Positions 1-12,254 of a stretch of DNA of 64,000 nt are shown piece by piece (position 1 is the stretch's first letter; the number at the start of each line of letters is the position of its first letter). The notes beneath the pieces are model-generated. The model made no database searches. It saw only the letters and a list, made by a program, of their open reading frames with translations, and was not told the DNA's origin. The position numbers and the translations under genes were made by a program. This DNA comes from Crocodylus rhombifer (Eukaryota > Chordata > Crocodylia > Crocodylidae), in assembly GCA_038503035.1 (NCBI GenBank), contig JAVSML010025154.1:620001-684000 (forward strand), given 5' to 3'.

Positions 1-668
1 CAGCCTGCAGATGTGGGGTGGAGCTGGAGCCAGCATTGCACATGGCTTTTCTTGCCAAGGGCTGGGCTTGGTACGGGCTCCAGCAGTGCTGGGAGGAGGC
101 TGCAGCCACCCTAAATTTCACCACAGCTCTGCTCCAACCCCACACTGCCGCCTGCTGCCCAGCACAGCCGCGGCTTTTCCTGGCACTCGGGTGGCAATGG
201 CATGGGGCTGGGAGTGGAGCTGCAGCAAAATTTGGAGTGCCTGCAGCCTCCTTCCAGCACCACCAGAGCCTGCTCCATGCCTAGCCTCCAGCAAGAAAAG
301 CCCCATGAAGTGCTGGCTTTGGCTGCACCCTACAGCTGCAGCCTTCCCCACGCTATGCCCCCCCACCCCACCCTCCCAGTAGCAGGGACCACCCCCACCC
401 CACAAGCCGCACCTCCATCCTGTGCCTCCCCCCACCCCAGCTGGGCAGCGCCTGCCCCTGCCCCCTCCCTCATCATGGGAGGGCACTGATCTGCCCCCTG
501 CCCTGCACACACCCCTTCCCTCCCCCCTCCCCTTCCACCACACTGGACTTACCACCTGGAGGCAGCTGGAGACAGCTGCATCGGATATCGGATTGGAATC
601 AGCCGATATGTCTCCTTAAATATTGGCTATCGATATCTGCCCCTAAAATCTCTATCGGTGCACCCCTA
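1..668. mobile_element. Right part of a hAT-like nonautonomous DNA transposon with GC-rich interior
   Basis: Positions 1-560 are GC-rich and made of repeated gctgcagc- and ccccacc-type words. From about 577 to 668 the sequence turns into repeated cgatat words and ends in ATCGGTGCACCCCTA. That is the reverse complement of a TAGGGGTGCACCGAT-type terminus common in vertebrate hAT elements. The left end is outside the window, so neither the terminal inverted repeat pair nor a target duplication can be checked. Overlapping open frames here are low-complexity artefacts. Confidence 0.5.
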
Positions 669-2103
669 ATATCTTTAACTTTTCTCCTCTCCCACTGAAT
701 GAAAGGAACAACTACATTTATCTGTGTGGAACAGTGTGAGAAGAGGGAAATAGATGCTTACTGCTCCTTTGTTCAAGCCAGATTTGTGCATTGTTTGGAG
801 TTGTACATGGCCAAATCCTTAGACTGAGTAAAGTTGTTGAATACTTCAGCCTTATATAAAAGCAGATGTACACTTTTGGAACACTGGTCCTCTTTGTGCA
901 CAGATGTACAAATGCTTTGAACAGATATGTAGGAAATACCTATATTACAAAGACTTAGCAGCAGTTTGATTTGGCCACCAGTTAGCTAATAAAATCCCTT
1001 CTGTTGTAAGAAATATGCATCCAACAGAGATTTCCACTTATCTGTGACAGGACATGTTCTTTTCAAGCCTTCACAGAATTCAACTCTGTTTGTACTATAG
1101 CTGGCTAAAGGATAAAAATCTTTGACAGAACATCTTGGTAGTTTACTTCTCTGGTGGGGAATGTCCATAAAAAAAAGAAAGATGTATGCAACAGGAATTT
1201 GCAGAATGTGTTTCACATTAAGATAAACTGAAAAGAAACGTACATGTGCATAGATACATATGATCTTATTTTGACAGTTTAAAGACTGTAGGCTCTTCAA
1301 AACCTAGGAAGAGAGGTGTATTTATAAAAAATATTTTAAAAGATGATGACACGATACAAGCATTAAACTTCATAAAGATTAAAGCTCACATGAATGTTAT
1401 ACTACAAAGCAGAACATGATTCAAAGCTCAAGAGAAATTTGGGAGGTGGAAACATCCAATTTATGCCAGAATTTTGGTACCACTCCTACCACAAAATTTT
1501 CAGTCATCTAAGTGATATCACAACAAAATAATGCCACCACACAGATGGAGCAAATTAACCACACAAGTGAAGGGTATGGCTAAAACTTGGGAAATTAGGT
1601 AATTTTTTAATGTAGTATTTTCCATAAATTTTGCTTTAAAATGAAAAAAATAATATTTTTATCCTAAAGAAATACAGAAATAATTTCGCCCATTTCATGC
1701 CAGCTCCTGTACACACAATCTACATGGGAGACTCCTACCATCACAAGTCAACTCAGAAGAGGATCAGAGTAATGTAAAGTGTATGTGATTAATTTCCTAC
1801 AAAATATTGTCAAGTAATACTGATGTTTAGTTTGATCATACTAGCTAAGACAGGGAGGGTGGGACCAGGGTTGGGGGGAAAGAAGAGATGTGCTTCACTC
1901 CTAAGTAGCTATCACAGATAAAGGCTATATTGAACCTCAACAATAAAACAAAGCTGATCCTCACCTAGAACTTTTATGAATGAGTAAGTAGTAAAAACTG
2001 AATCAGCACTTTTCCTAACCCAAGGACAAACCCCATCAGGAAGCAGGCTTGTGAAGTTCACTTAAGTGACTTTGGGCAAATAATTTCATTTTTTTGTGCC
2101 TCA
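669..2103. other. Intronic sequence, nothing recognised
   Basis: This is AT-rich DNA with no supported gene, RNA or repeat. The longest frame (986-1300, minus) has no motif and stops at both ends. Confidence 0.5.
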
Positions 2104-2316
2104 AGGCCCTGCCAGACAGCCAAATTAAAGCTGGATAGAAACCAGCTATAAAGTTGTCGCAGATTTTCAATCACTAACTTTTTAGCTGATTGGCTCTTTT
2201 TATAGCTGGATAAATATTTTTATGGTGTGATAATGACTTTGCATGTGTGGGCAGTCTAAATTTATTGCACAATTAACCATTTAATTGCTTAATACATGTA
2301 ATGTATGGCAGGGACC
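2104..2316. mobile_element. Short MITE with TCA target duplication (same family as 62149-62446)
   Basis: The ends AGGCCCTGCCAGACA and TGTATGGCAGGGACC are inverted repeats matching at about 12 of 15 positions. TCA flanks both sides (2101-2103 and 2317-2319). The body shares long stretches with the reverse complement of 62149-62446, for example the words attaaagctggatag and ggtctaaatttattg (gcagtctaaatttattg here). There is no coding content. A 3-bp target duplication fits PIF/Harbinger-type elements; the superfamily is inference. Confidence 0.7.
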
Positions 2317-2360
2317 TCATTACCCATCTTTAAAGCACCACAGAGAACAGTCCTTTACAG

Positions 2361-2803
2361 TAGCAGTACCCAACCTCTTTGCCTAGAGGACTGGAAGGGC
2401 AGTGCCTAGTCCAGACAGGGGAGAGGAGGGGTCATGACCTGGCTCCAACCCAGCAGGGGGCAGAAGGAGGCAAGGCCTAGCCCTGCATGGGGAGTGTGGA
2501 AGGAAGCATGGCCTGGCCCTGACCCAGCATGGGGGTGGTGGGGGGCATGGCGCTCCAACCAGACCTCATGGTGGGAAAAGAAACATGGCCCAGCCCTAAG
2601 AGGTTGAGGGAAGAAGCATGGCCCATCTGTGCCCTGGCTCTGCAGAGTGGGAGTAGGGATGCAATTTGGAAGCAAGGAAGGACAGTGGAATTGCTACTGC
2701 TTCCCTGCTGCCAAATGTCCTGACCTATGGGGAGTCGCACAGGCTAGATGCCATGGGTCTTTGGGCTGCATCTGATCTGCAGCCCAGAGGTTGAGTGCCC
2801 TTA
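2361..2803. mobile_element. hAT-like MITE with 8-bp target duplication
   Basis: The termini TAGCAGTACCCAACCTCT and AGAGGTTGAGTGCCCTTA are imperfect inverted repeats (about 13 of 18), sharing the block AACCTCT perfectly. The flanking octamers CTTTACAG (2353-2360) and CCTTACAG (2804-2811) match at 7 of 8, as expected for a hAT target duplication. The interior repeats the word atggcc/catggcc and is GC-rich. The open frames inside (2406-2740) are compositional. Confidence 0.65.
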
Positions 2804-2811
2804 CCTTACAG

Positions 2812-4922
2812 AGATGTGTGTGCACAAAGGTAAATCCAGGAATGTCTGAGGTGGTTCAGCTGATATGGGTAACCACAACAGAGGAACCCACTAAGTTTCT
2901 ATAGGCATGAGCAATGTGTGGCAGCTCCTGGAATTGACATTTGAAGATGGTGATCATGGGCAGCCAAAAGATATTCTTAGTACCATCACAAGAAACAGCT
3001 GAGGGAAGCACTGGCAGAGCGGAAAGTCTGGCTGAACTTCAAAATACCACACCTAATAAAGGAGAGATGGGTAAAATGAAAGGAAGTGGGGCAAGGTGAG
3101 CCTAATTGCAAAGGAAAAGGAGAGTGATTTTTGTGGTGACAGTTTTTTCAGATGAAAAGCAATAGATCTAAAAGAGATTTTATAAGAGGAAGCACACCAT
3201 TCTGTTGAGTCTTCCTTCCCTTGTGTTCCAACACAATCTCAACAATGAATACCTCTTGTAGAACTCTCTCTCAAAACACACAGAAAGTGGTATTTACATG
3301 CATATTTTTTTTCCATTTTACAAAAGAGTATGTAAATTACTCTACAGAAATAAAAAATATATATTTTACAATTACATAAACATCATATCCTGTTTGTATT
3401 ACACACCAGAATGTACAACCATTCATAAATTTATAGACATCTTGTAAAAATGCATGTCAATAAATTCTGTAAAAAACTGTGCCATCTGTAAAAACACAAA
3501 GCAAAAACAGTTCTGGAAAAAAAAAAGTTCCAAAAAAACATGGAGTTGATTGAAGATGGGTGCCCAGAAAAGAAGCTGGATGCATTGTTGAAACACAGAC
3601 AGAACACAACAGCACCAACCAGTGTCCAAGTGGAAGAGTAGCACCCTCAAAGAGGCTCTTCTCAGGGCTTTTTAGCTCCTTCCCCAAGCCCCAGCCATCT
3701 GCTGTTGCTGGCGTTGCTCCTGGTTGCTGCCTCCCATCTGCCTGTAATACTGCTGGGGGGTAGGTAGACAGAGAGTGGTCCTTTCTGGGGGGTCTGTACT
3801 AGGATGGGGGAGTAGAGCTGATGGGGCTAAGACTGGGGTTGGGCTGGGCAGCATCATGGTGTGGGCTGCAGTTGTGGTTACCATGGTCTGGGAGAGAGTA
3901 GGGGACCCCTGGGATGGGGCAAACATGATGTAAAACCATTACTGCGTCAAATAGGGCTGTCAACCTAAGAACTTTTTTAATGACAATCTGTTAACTTTTA
4001 ATAACAACCAAATATTTTTACTATGGTTTGAATCTAGCCCTCATCAAGGTGTGAATCAGTGTCAAGCTTTTTATTTTCCTTTTCACAAAAAATGAATCAC
4101 AAAATGCTCCCATGACACACTAGGTAAATTATTTAGATTATGCAAAATATATGTCAGTAAAAATGTGTCAGTTAAAAGATTTGGTTGTCAGTAAAAGGTT
4201 TGCAAATTTTCAATTAAACAAAATATCTTGGGTTGGCAACCTTTTTGTACATACATACAAATGGAAACACACATCATTTATATTACATATATTACCTGCC
4301 TTGGTATGGTGGTACTTTAAAAAAAAAAACCTGTGTCTGAGGTGATATGGGTAAATGTAAGAGTATTAAGCTAATGATTGAAATTGTGCCTGTATTAACA
4401 GCAATAGAGGCTGGTAGCATAATGGTATAATCTCATTTATTTCAATGCTACTTTGGAAAAAGGGGTTTTGATTCACCTTATTTCAAACGCAAAAGATATT
4501 AATCATATTTAACACAACTGTAATTATTCACTTTATGATTCATGAATCAACATTACAATGTGAAAGCATTTGAAATAAACCATCTAGAAAGATAATGCAT
4601 AGGATAAGAATAATGGATAAGAATAATGCAAAGGCATCAAATAACATGCATGTATAGAGACTTTCAACACTTGTCAGGCCTTTTTCTCTATTGTGACGTC
4701 TGCATAAAGTGCAGTAGTGTAGATCAAATGTAAAAATATATACAAGTTCCACCCACCAACCACAGGCCTTAACTATAGCCCCGCATTTTCTAGCACATAG
4801 GAATAATAAAAAATAATTATGTACAGGAGAACATGCAACTAAATGAAGCTCACTAGGGTGCCAATCCCACAAACAGATCCAACCATGGGCAGATAAATTG
4901 TTAAGAACATGGATTTATTGAG
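2812..4922. other. Intronic sequence with a GC-rich patch and a possible hAT end
   Basis: This is mostly AT-rich. A richer patch at 3640-3930 is followed by tagggctgtcaacctaag at 3953, a hAT-like terminal word without a visible partner. No gene is supported. Confidence 0.4.
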
Positions 4923-5608
4923 TAGGGCTTTGCAAAACAGCTATGTCATTTCATTTCAACTTCTGTTTCACCCTTTTGAAGGGACAGTGTTTTGTTTCAT
5001 TGTTTTGAAGCACTGTTCCATTTCGTTGAAACTGTTTTGCTGTTTCAAAGCATTTTGATGTTTTGTCCATAGGCTATAATGAGGCATTCTCATGATTCCC
5101 ATAACTTTGTCATTTCCTTCCTGATTCGAATGGTAACAGCAGGGATGGTAGCCCCTGCTGAATTCACAAAGCCTGTGAAATTTCAAGGAGATGGGTGCAC
5201 GGGGTTCTGGGAAACCGCACCTCAAGCTGTTCAGAGGAAAACTCATGTCACTTCTAAGTGTGAAGGCACAGAGAAAGCTCAGTTCAAACAATGCTTTTTA
5301 TGCAATTTTTGTCTTTCCCGCAGAGCACTGGAATTGGAAGGGACCTCAGGGAAGGATCACAGTCACTGGCCAGCTACACTGTCAATATCAGCAGTCCTTC
5401 CCCACTCCCCCTCCCTCTCCTTACTTTCTGTTTCCCTGCAAGCAAGCTCATCTTCGAAACTCAAAACATTATGATACTTTAAAAATGTTTTGAGTGGCCT
5501 CACTTCATTCTGAAGCCTTTCATTCCATTTCAATTTCATTATTTCAAACTTGAAACACATCGAAACAGCTTTGAAATGAAACACACACTAAAATTTTGCA
5601 CAGCCCTA
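4923..5608. mobile_element. hAT-like MITE (TAGGGCT ends, GTTTCA-rich)
   Basis: The element runs from TAGGGCTTTGCAAAA to TTTTGCACAGCCCTA; the two ends are inverted repeats. Flanking octamers ttattgag and ttgttgcg agree at 6 of 8, consistent with a decayed 8-bp target duplication. Both subterminal regions are built from gtttca/gaaac words that can fold back on each other. The middle is unrelated and has an open frame (5079-5474, plus) with no known domain. Confidence 0.7.
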
Positions 5609-5616
5609 TTGTTGCG

Positions 5617-7299
5617 CTGCATGTATAAAACCTGGCCTTATTAGATCCAGTCATAGGCTGGGGATCTAACTTGCTCTCAGTGTTTCCACAAAGCTGCTAG
5701 TGGTGTCAACGGGAATTTTGAGGCCAGGCTAAGGACAGTGCAAACTTACATATTGCTTTAAATCAGGTGATTTATTATCTTTAAAGCCCATATAAGGTAA
5801 TTCAATGCCAAAATTTTTCAACTGGGCCAAAACAGCATTAAGAAAAACACATGACAGCATACTTAATGAAGCAACATTAAGACTAAAGTAATTTCAAAAC
5901 ACATATATCTATATACATATATATCTACCTCATTGCCTGAAATGTCTTCCAAACGAACACAGTTCACATCTGTGTCATGGGAGCATTTTTTGGTTTCAGT
6001 TATTGCTCAGAGGAAAAAAATAAACTTGATACTGATTCACACAACCTCAAATGCCTCTTAGAGAAGAAGGGGAAAGAAAGCTGTTTCCATTCCCCCCTCA
6101 GGTGGACTGTTTAGAGCAAAGCCAATGAAAACATGTTTCTATGTCTGTACTGAACGGGAATAAAACAATAAAAATTATTTCAGCTGCTGTAGTTCAGGAA
6201 GTAAAACAAAAACATTATGTAGGAGCAAGAAAAAAAACCCCTGGCTTTCAGTCTCCTTATTCGCTCTCGAGCCTTATTGTCTGGCTGCTAAAATAAGTAC
6301 CACAGCACAATAAAACTTCACCCTCATTTTTTAAGGAGCCTTGTTTTATGATCATGATGTTTTTTAAATCCCATAAAGTGCTTTTTGATTGAGTTCTGGA
6401 GAAAGGTCAACAATGGAAAAATCAGAATTGAAACTTTTTTTTATTAACAGTGTGAAGTCAACCTGTGAAAAAACACATAGACAGTGTATGGTATTGTGCA
6501 TTTATTGGGAGTACGTGCAGTGGCTGCAAGTTGAGATATTGCTCAGATCTTGCAGCATACAAATAGGTTTTCAAAGTCCTTAAGAGCACAGTAGTTGGAA
6601 AAAAAACTCCGACGGTCCAAATTCTCATTTTGTATATATACGTTCCAGTATTTTAGAGCAGCATCAGTTTAAATTCAGAGAGATGCCTGATCCAGGGACT
6701 CAATTTGGTCAGACATATCTTATTTACAGAATATTTTCTTTATAAAGCCAAGTTAATTTCCTGCCACCACAAGGTAGTGCTCCTGTGAAATTATTTAAGC
6801 CCTTGTCTCCTCCCCTTCTCTAGCCCTCCAAACCTAAGATTTTCTTGTTTTCTGTTGATACCAATGGTTAAATCCCACAGCACGGGTGAATGAAGCACTA
6901 GATCCTGTGTAATCACCCTACTGTTGCCTTCTTCACATTAGCTCAGCTACCAAGTGTACCATTCTCTCCCACTACTATATCTAGGTCACTAGACAGCAAA
7001 GCAAGACAATAACAATACAAACAATGACTTACATTCAGAGTGCTCAAGGCACAAATCCTCAGATTCCACTCATGGGTTAATTCCTTAAACACTCATTTTG
7101 CAAAACAGTTCCTGGTGACCCAATGTCACTACACTGCTGCTCAGCAGCCGACTGAAAGAAACCCTTCTTTTCCAACCACTTGGCTTTCATTAAATCCAGC
7201 CCCTTAAAATGTCTGGTTATAGTATCAAAGGTTTGACTATTAGCCCTAAAGGTAATTTGGCAACAATCCCTAATGGACCATCAACCAGCTGGGGACTGC
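5617..7299. other. Intronic sequence, nothing recognised
   Basis: AT-rich DNA with small tracts such as atatatctatatacatatat near 5904-5926. No gene or classifiable repeat seen. Confidence 0.45.
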
Positions 7300-7387
7300 A
7301 GGGCCACATCCGTATGAGCATGAATGTGTGGTATGTGGCATCGCAGACCTGTCTGTCGTGCCACATACCGCTCATTCAGACATTTCC
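7300..7387. mobile_element. Hairpin-bearing MITE remnant related to 40950-41380
   Basis: A perfect 11-bp inverted repeat, GGTATGTGGCA (7330-7340) and TGCCACATACC (7359-7369), lies between degenerate ends starting GGGCCACATCC and ending ACATTTCCC. The same hairpin words occur near the right end of the element at 40950-41380. The relationship is inferred from these shared blocks only. Confidence 0.4.
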
Positions 7388-8238
7388 CATGCTGCTACCT
7401 TGCAGTGCAGGAGGGTACGGGTTGACCCCAGGAGATTCCGGGGCCCCATAAGCCCATGCCAAGAAAAAGCAGGGCAGTGCATGTGGCAGCAGCATACACT
7501 GCCCAAAACTGGAGCCTGGTTGCTCAGAGCCACACTCTGGCTGCTGGCCAAACTCCCAGCTCCAGGAGTGCCATGGCTGCAGCTCCCCAAGACCCCAGGT
7601 AAGGCTTCTGGGACCAGCACAGTTGCTGGCCCCAGCCTCCCCTACGCCACCCTATTGTAAAAAGACTTTGAAGCCCAGAAAGGTACTATTCAAACTCACA
7701 TCATTAAGCATAAGAAATAAACATTACCAACTTAAGATGAAGTTGCAATCATACTAGAAGCTAGGAAAGAGATGTTAAAATTGCCATAGTATAAACATAT
7801 AGTGACAACTCTGGCTCTTGTATTCTGTGCCATCTGCACTGTCTGGACATTACCTTTGTTGACCTTTGCAGCAGCCAAAATTTTAAGCTTTGCCTCTTTT
7901 ATTTTTTTTTTTGGTACGGTTTAAAAGTTAGACCTTTAACATTATTTAAATATAGTGTTGTTTGACTGAATAAATATTTAACATCCTAGACAGTGAACTT
8001 GTTCCTTCCAAATGTTTCTTTCCATTGCAACACAATGAATTGCCGGATCTTTGCCAGGTTTATCCGAGCTTATAGAAGGACAAGACTCTTAGACTTAAGA
8101 AAGGGTGGCTACTACAGTGTCCTGAGCTGCACTGTACCCTTTGCAGTTTGAGTAATACCTAAAGTTGGTTTATATCAAATCAATGCCTTATGTGTTTAAA
8201 TACATTGAGACCATAAAGCCCTTTAAACCACTGAATAT
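7388..8238. other. Intronic sequence, GC-richer first 270 bases
   Basis: Positions 7388-7660 are GC-rich, with open frames on both strands that look compositional. The rest is AT-rich with no recognised feature. Confidence 0.4.
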
Positions 8239-9252
8239 TAGGCCTGTGCAAAGCGGCTAGTATTTGCTTCTGATTCAGATTCAGCTGATTTGAGGGACAG
8301 TGATTCGAATTACTGTCCCGAATCGATTTGGCCAAATCAGGCAGGCCCATCCCCTGCTCGCTCCCCAGCCCCTGCAATGGCTGCCCTGCCTGCCCCAGCT
8401 CCTGGCTCTTTGGGAAAAAAAAGCCCCACTCAACGGGTGCTGCCAGGTGGGGGGGGCCATCCCTGCTGCCCTCCATTACCCCCAATGCATTGGGGGGCTC
8501 TGCACAAGCCCCCCAACCCCTCCATGCTCCCCCATTCCCCGCCCCCCACGGCTGCCCTGCCCACCCCAGCTCCGGCCTTTAAGAAAAAAAAACAAAAAAA
8601 CATTTCTGCAGGCGGGAGGCGATCCCCGCTGCCCCCTGCTGCCCCACATCATGGGGGGGGGGCTCTGCACGCGCCTGCTGAAGCCCCGAGGCCACTGCAG
8701 GTGCAGAGAGTCCCAGGGTTTTACTTGGTTTGTTTTTTTTTCTTAAAGGGCTGGAACTCGGCCAGTGAGAACAGCCATGGGGGCGGGGGGCTGGAGGAGT
8801 TGGGGGGGCAAGGGGTTCATGAACAGCCCCCTATGCAGCGTGGGGCAGTGGGGGGCAGCAGGGATTCCCCCCGCCCCAGCAACATCCAGTGAGTGGGGCT
8901 TTTTTTTAAAGCACTGGCAGCTGGAACAGGTGGGGCAGTCATGGGGTGAGGCCAGGGAGAGAGCGGGGATCAGGGGGCTGGGTCCCCCCATGATCCCCTC
9001 TCCTCTTCCCCAGCCCCTCCTCCCCTGCCCCCTACTTACCAGCTCCGAGTCCAGCTGCAGCTGTCTGCTGCAGCCACCATGGACTGCCTGAATCATCGAA
9101 ACTCTCTGACTCTTTTCCAAAGATTTGGAGAGCTTCGAATCAACTCTGACTTTAAATGGTTCCCTGATTTGATTCGGATTTGGAGATTCAGCCACCGAAT
9201 TGAGCCGAATCTCCTCTGAATTGAATCAGCACCTGAACTTCACACAGCCCTA
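8239..9252. mobile_element. hAT-like nonautonomous transposon with G/C-run interior
   Basis: The ends TAGGCCTGTGCAAAG and CTTCACACAGCCCTA are inverted repeats of the same TAGGGCTGTG type as the element at 4923-5608. Flanking octamers ctgaatat and ctgtgtgt agree only at 5 of 8. Both subterminal regions are rich in ttcga/gattcg words. The interior (8340-9050) is a run of c- and g-homopolymers that keeps several frames open (up to 200 codons at 8290-8892), without any recognisable protein. Confidence 0.65.
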
Positions 9253-9260
9253 CTGTGTGT

Positions 9261-10719
9261 GTGTATATATTTATATATAACTTCAATACAGACAGCATTA
9301 AGCATCATGAAATGCCTTTAACAACAAGTTATTCTTAACATGTGGCCAAACTCATCATTGGTATAAGGCAAGTAAAACTCAGATCAGTTGGGTTTTGCTT
9401 ATGCCAATAAGGAAGTTTGCTCAAACCAGCTTTGGCATCACCAAAATAAATAGATGCTTTACTACTACTTGATGGTATCTTGTACACATGAATGCTTAAA
9501 AGACAAGGCATTTTCTTTGAAGCTGAGAAATCTGTTCAGACAAAACAAGAACTGACCCAAAACTTTACAGATTCCACAAATTAAATCTCTTTCAAGAAAG
9601 TTTTACTATCTTTTTTTCCTTGTTTCCATGCTTTCTTCTGTGGAACAGGATGTACTAGATGAATATCAGAAGAAGAGTTGTTCTTGTGTTTTTTTCTAGC
9701 CCAAGACACAGGGAATACCCATTCTGACATGATTCTTAAAGTCCAGAATTGCAGAGAAAAGAAAGTATTGGTATATATTTAAACAAGTGTTCCATTTTTG
9801 TATCTTGTTTAAGCTTGTTTAAAATAATGCAAGATTCTGAGAGCCCTCAACTCTGACTGAATTTGAAGGAGAACAACTATTTCAAGGAGGAAGAAAGAAT
9901 TTGAAGGAAGAAGAAAAAGAATACACACACAGAATCAAAAAGTATAACTATCAGAACATTGAGGAATCTAAGGAGTGGAAGGAAGGGATCTAAAACTAAG
10001 GACTCTAGTATACTATAAAAATGGACCTGCATTATTACAGGGCTGTCCAACTGGCAGCCTGTTGACTGCATGAAGGTCATGAGGCTTCATGCTCCCACCT
10101 GGCTACCGCTCACCACATTGTGCAGCCATAGGCTACAGACTCCCCCTCTCTCTGGCCAAGGGGTAGGGTGGAACAGTGTGGCACAGGTCCTGATGCCAAG
10201 AAACCCCATAGGGCACCAGGACTATGCAGGGCAGTGGAGAAGCCTGCACCCAGGAAGCTGAGGGTGGGGTTAGGGTACCTGTGTCCCTGTGCTCATATAT
10301 GCAGTGCAGGGTTGAGGGGGGAAGCATTCATATGCCTGGTGCAGTGGGGGGTAGGGACTGCCAACATGCTCAGTGCCCCTGGCATGGGGTGCATGGCCTA
10401 CACTACTGCAGCTCCTACAGCATACAGCCCTTGCTGGTGCAGTCTGTAGGGCTTGTAAGAGTTAGAATTTAAAGAATGGATCTTTTATTTTCTTTTTACC
10501 TGAGAGATACTGATATGGTAAAAGACATGAGGTGATGCTGTAACATATGTACATTATTCACTTCTGAAGAAATGCTTGTCTTCTTGTTAGCTTTATGACT
10601 CAGTTGCTTCCCGAGGAGCAGTCACAAGCAGCAAAAGAGTTTGCTGTCAAACTAAAGTCAGTACTTCAGCAGAGCTGCTCTATGGGAACTAAGAATATAT
10701 GTTTTTGCTGATATTTCTG
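9261..10719. other. Intronic sequence with a possible hAT terminus at 10040
   Basis: Mostly AT-rich. The word cagggctgtccaactgg near 10040 resembles a hAT end and recurs near 46982 (ccagggctgtccaagttg). A GC-rich stretch follows to about 10460, but no partner terminus was found. Confidence 0.35.
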
Positions 10720-12254
10720 AACAAAACAAATCAGCAGGTCCAGATGCTCTCCACCCCAGGGGGTTGAGGGAGCTAGCAGGGGTTATTGCAGGGCCCTTGG
10801 CACAGCTTTATGAGCGCTCATGGTGCTCGGGCCAGGTGCCGGATGATTGGAAGATAGCCATCGTGGTCCCCATCTTTAAAAAAGGGAGGAGGGAGGACCC
10901 AGGCAACTATAGGCCCATCAGTCTTACCTCAATCCTAGGGAAACTCTTTGAGAAGATCATCAAGGACCACGTCTGTGATGGGCCAGCTTCAAGGGCAAAC
11001 AGCACGGTTTCATTAGGGGCAGGTCATGTCAGACCAACCCGACTGCCTTTTATGATCAGGTCACAAAAGCACTGGATGCAGGTATTGCCATGGACTTCAG
11101 CAAGGCCTTTCACACTGTCTCCCATCCCATCCTCATTAAAAAACTAGGCGACTGTGGCATTGATGCCTACACAGTCAGACGGATTGCAGATTGGCTCAAG
11201 GGTCGTACTCAGAGGGTGTTGGTGGATGGGTCATATTCAACCTGGGGGGAAGTGGGCAGCGGAGTTCCCCAGGGCTTGGTCTTTGGGCCTGCACTGTTCA
11301 ATTTCTTTATCAGTGATTTGGACGACGGGGTGACAAACAACCTGGTTAAATTTGCTGATGATACCAAAATTTGGGGTGAGGTGAGTGTGCTAGTAGGGCA
11401 GGAAAGACTGTAGCAAGACCTGGATACGTTACGGGGTGGGCTAACAAAAACAGGATGCATTTCAATACTGACAATGCAAGGTGCTGTATTTGGGCAGTAG
11501 AAACCAGCAGCACACTTATAAGATGGGAAACTCCCTTCTTGAGAGCACGGAGGCAGAAAGGGATTTTGGAGTCATTACTGACTCCAGGATGAACATGGGA
11601 CAACAATGCGAGGTCACAGTTGGCAGGGCTAACCGGACCTTGTCGTGCATCCACAGGTGCATCTTAAGTATGGCCAAGGAGGTGATCCTCCCCCTCTACG
11701 CGACGCTGGTCAGGCCACAGCTGGAGTACTGTGTCCAGTTCTGTGCGCCCCACTTCAGGAGGGATGTGGACAACACTGAGAGGGTCCAGAGGAGGGCCAC
11801 CCGCATGGTCTGGGGACAACAGGGCAGACCCTACAATGAGAGACTGCGGGACCTGATCCTGTTCAGCCTCCACAAGAGAAGGTTGAGGGGGGACCTGGTG
11901 ACCTTCTATAAACTCGCTAGGGGGGACCAGAACAGTTTGGGAGAGACACTGTATCCCCTAGCACCCCCTGGCATAACAAGGAATAACGGCCACAAGTTGT
12001 TGGAAAGCAGGTTTAAATTAGACATCCGTAAGAACTACTTCACGGTCAGGGCGGCTAGGATCTGGAACCAACTTCCAAGGGAAGTGGTGCTGGTTCCTAC
12101 CCTGGGGGTCTTTAAGAAGAGGCTTGATGCCTACATGGCTGGCATCATCTGAGCCCAATTTTTCTCCTGCTCAGGCAGGAGGGGGAAGGCTGGGGGGGGG
12201 GAGACTTGAAGATCTACAAGGTCCCTTCCGACCCTACTTCTATGATTCTATGAA
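10720..12254 (+). mobile_element. CR1 LINE, 5'-truncated and frameshifted, with 3' tail
   Basis: This is the 3' 1.5 kb of a CR1 non-LTR retrotransposon. It covers the reverse transcriptase from the PDxxHPRxLRELA block onward, through WKIAIVVPIFKKG, NYRPISLTSI, MDFSKAFH and GVPQG, to the catalytic FADD box at 11351-11362. The CR1 C-terminal region follows (LVRPQLEYCVQF, then NQLPREVV). The coding sequence is split over at least three frames (about 10730-10985, 11090-11413, 11481-12152), so it is dead. The end carries the CR1 3' signature ggtcccttccgaccc and an attctatga-type octamer tail. It belongs to the same broad subfamily as the copies at 24397 and 56420 but is more decayed. Confidence 0.95.

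Noticed and set aside
118..555. 145-codon Gly-rich minus-strand frame
   Set aside because: Low-complexity GC-rich DNA at the window edge; no domain.
8290..8892. 200-codon plus-strand frame rich in Pro and Ala
   Set aside because: Produced by c/g homopolymer runs inside a hAT-like element; equivalent frames exist on both strands.
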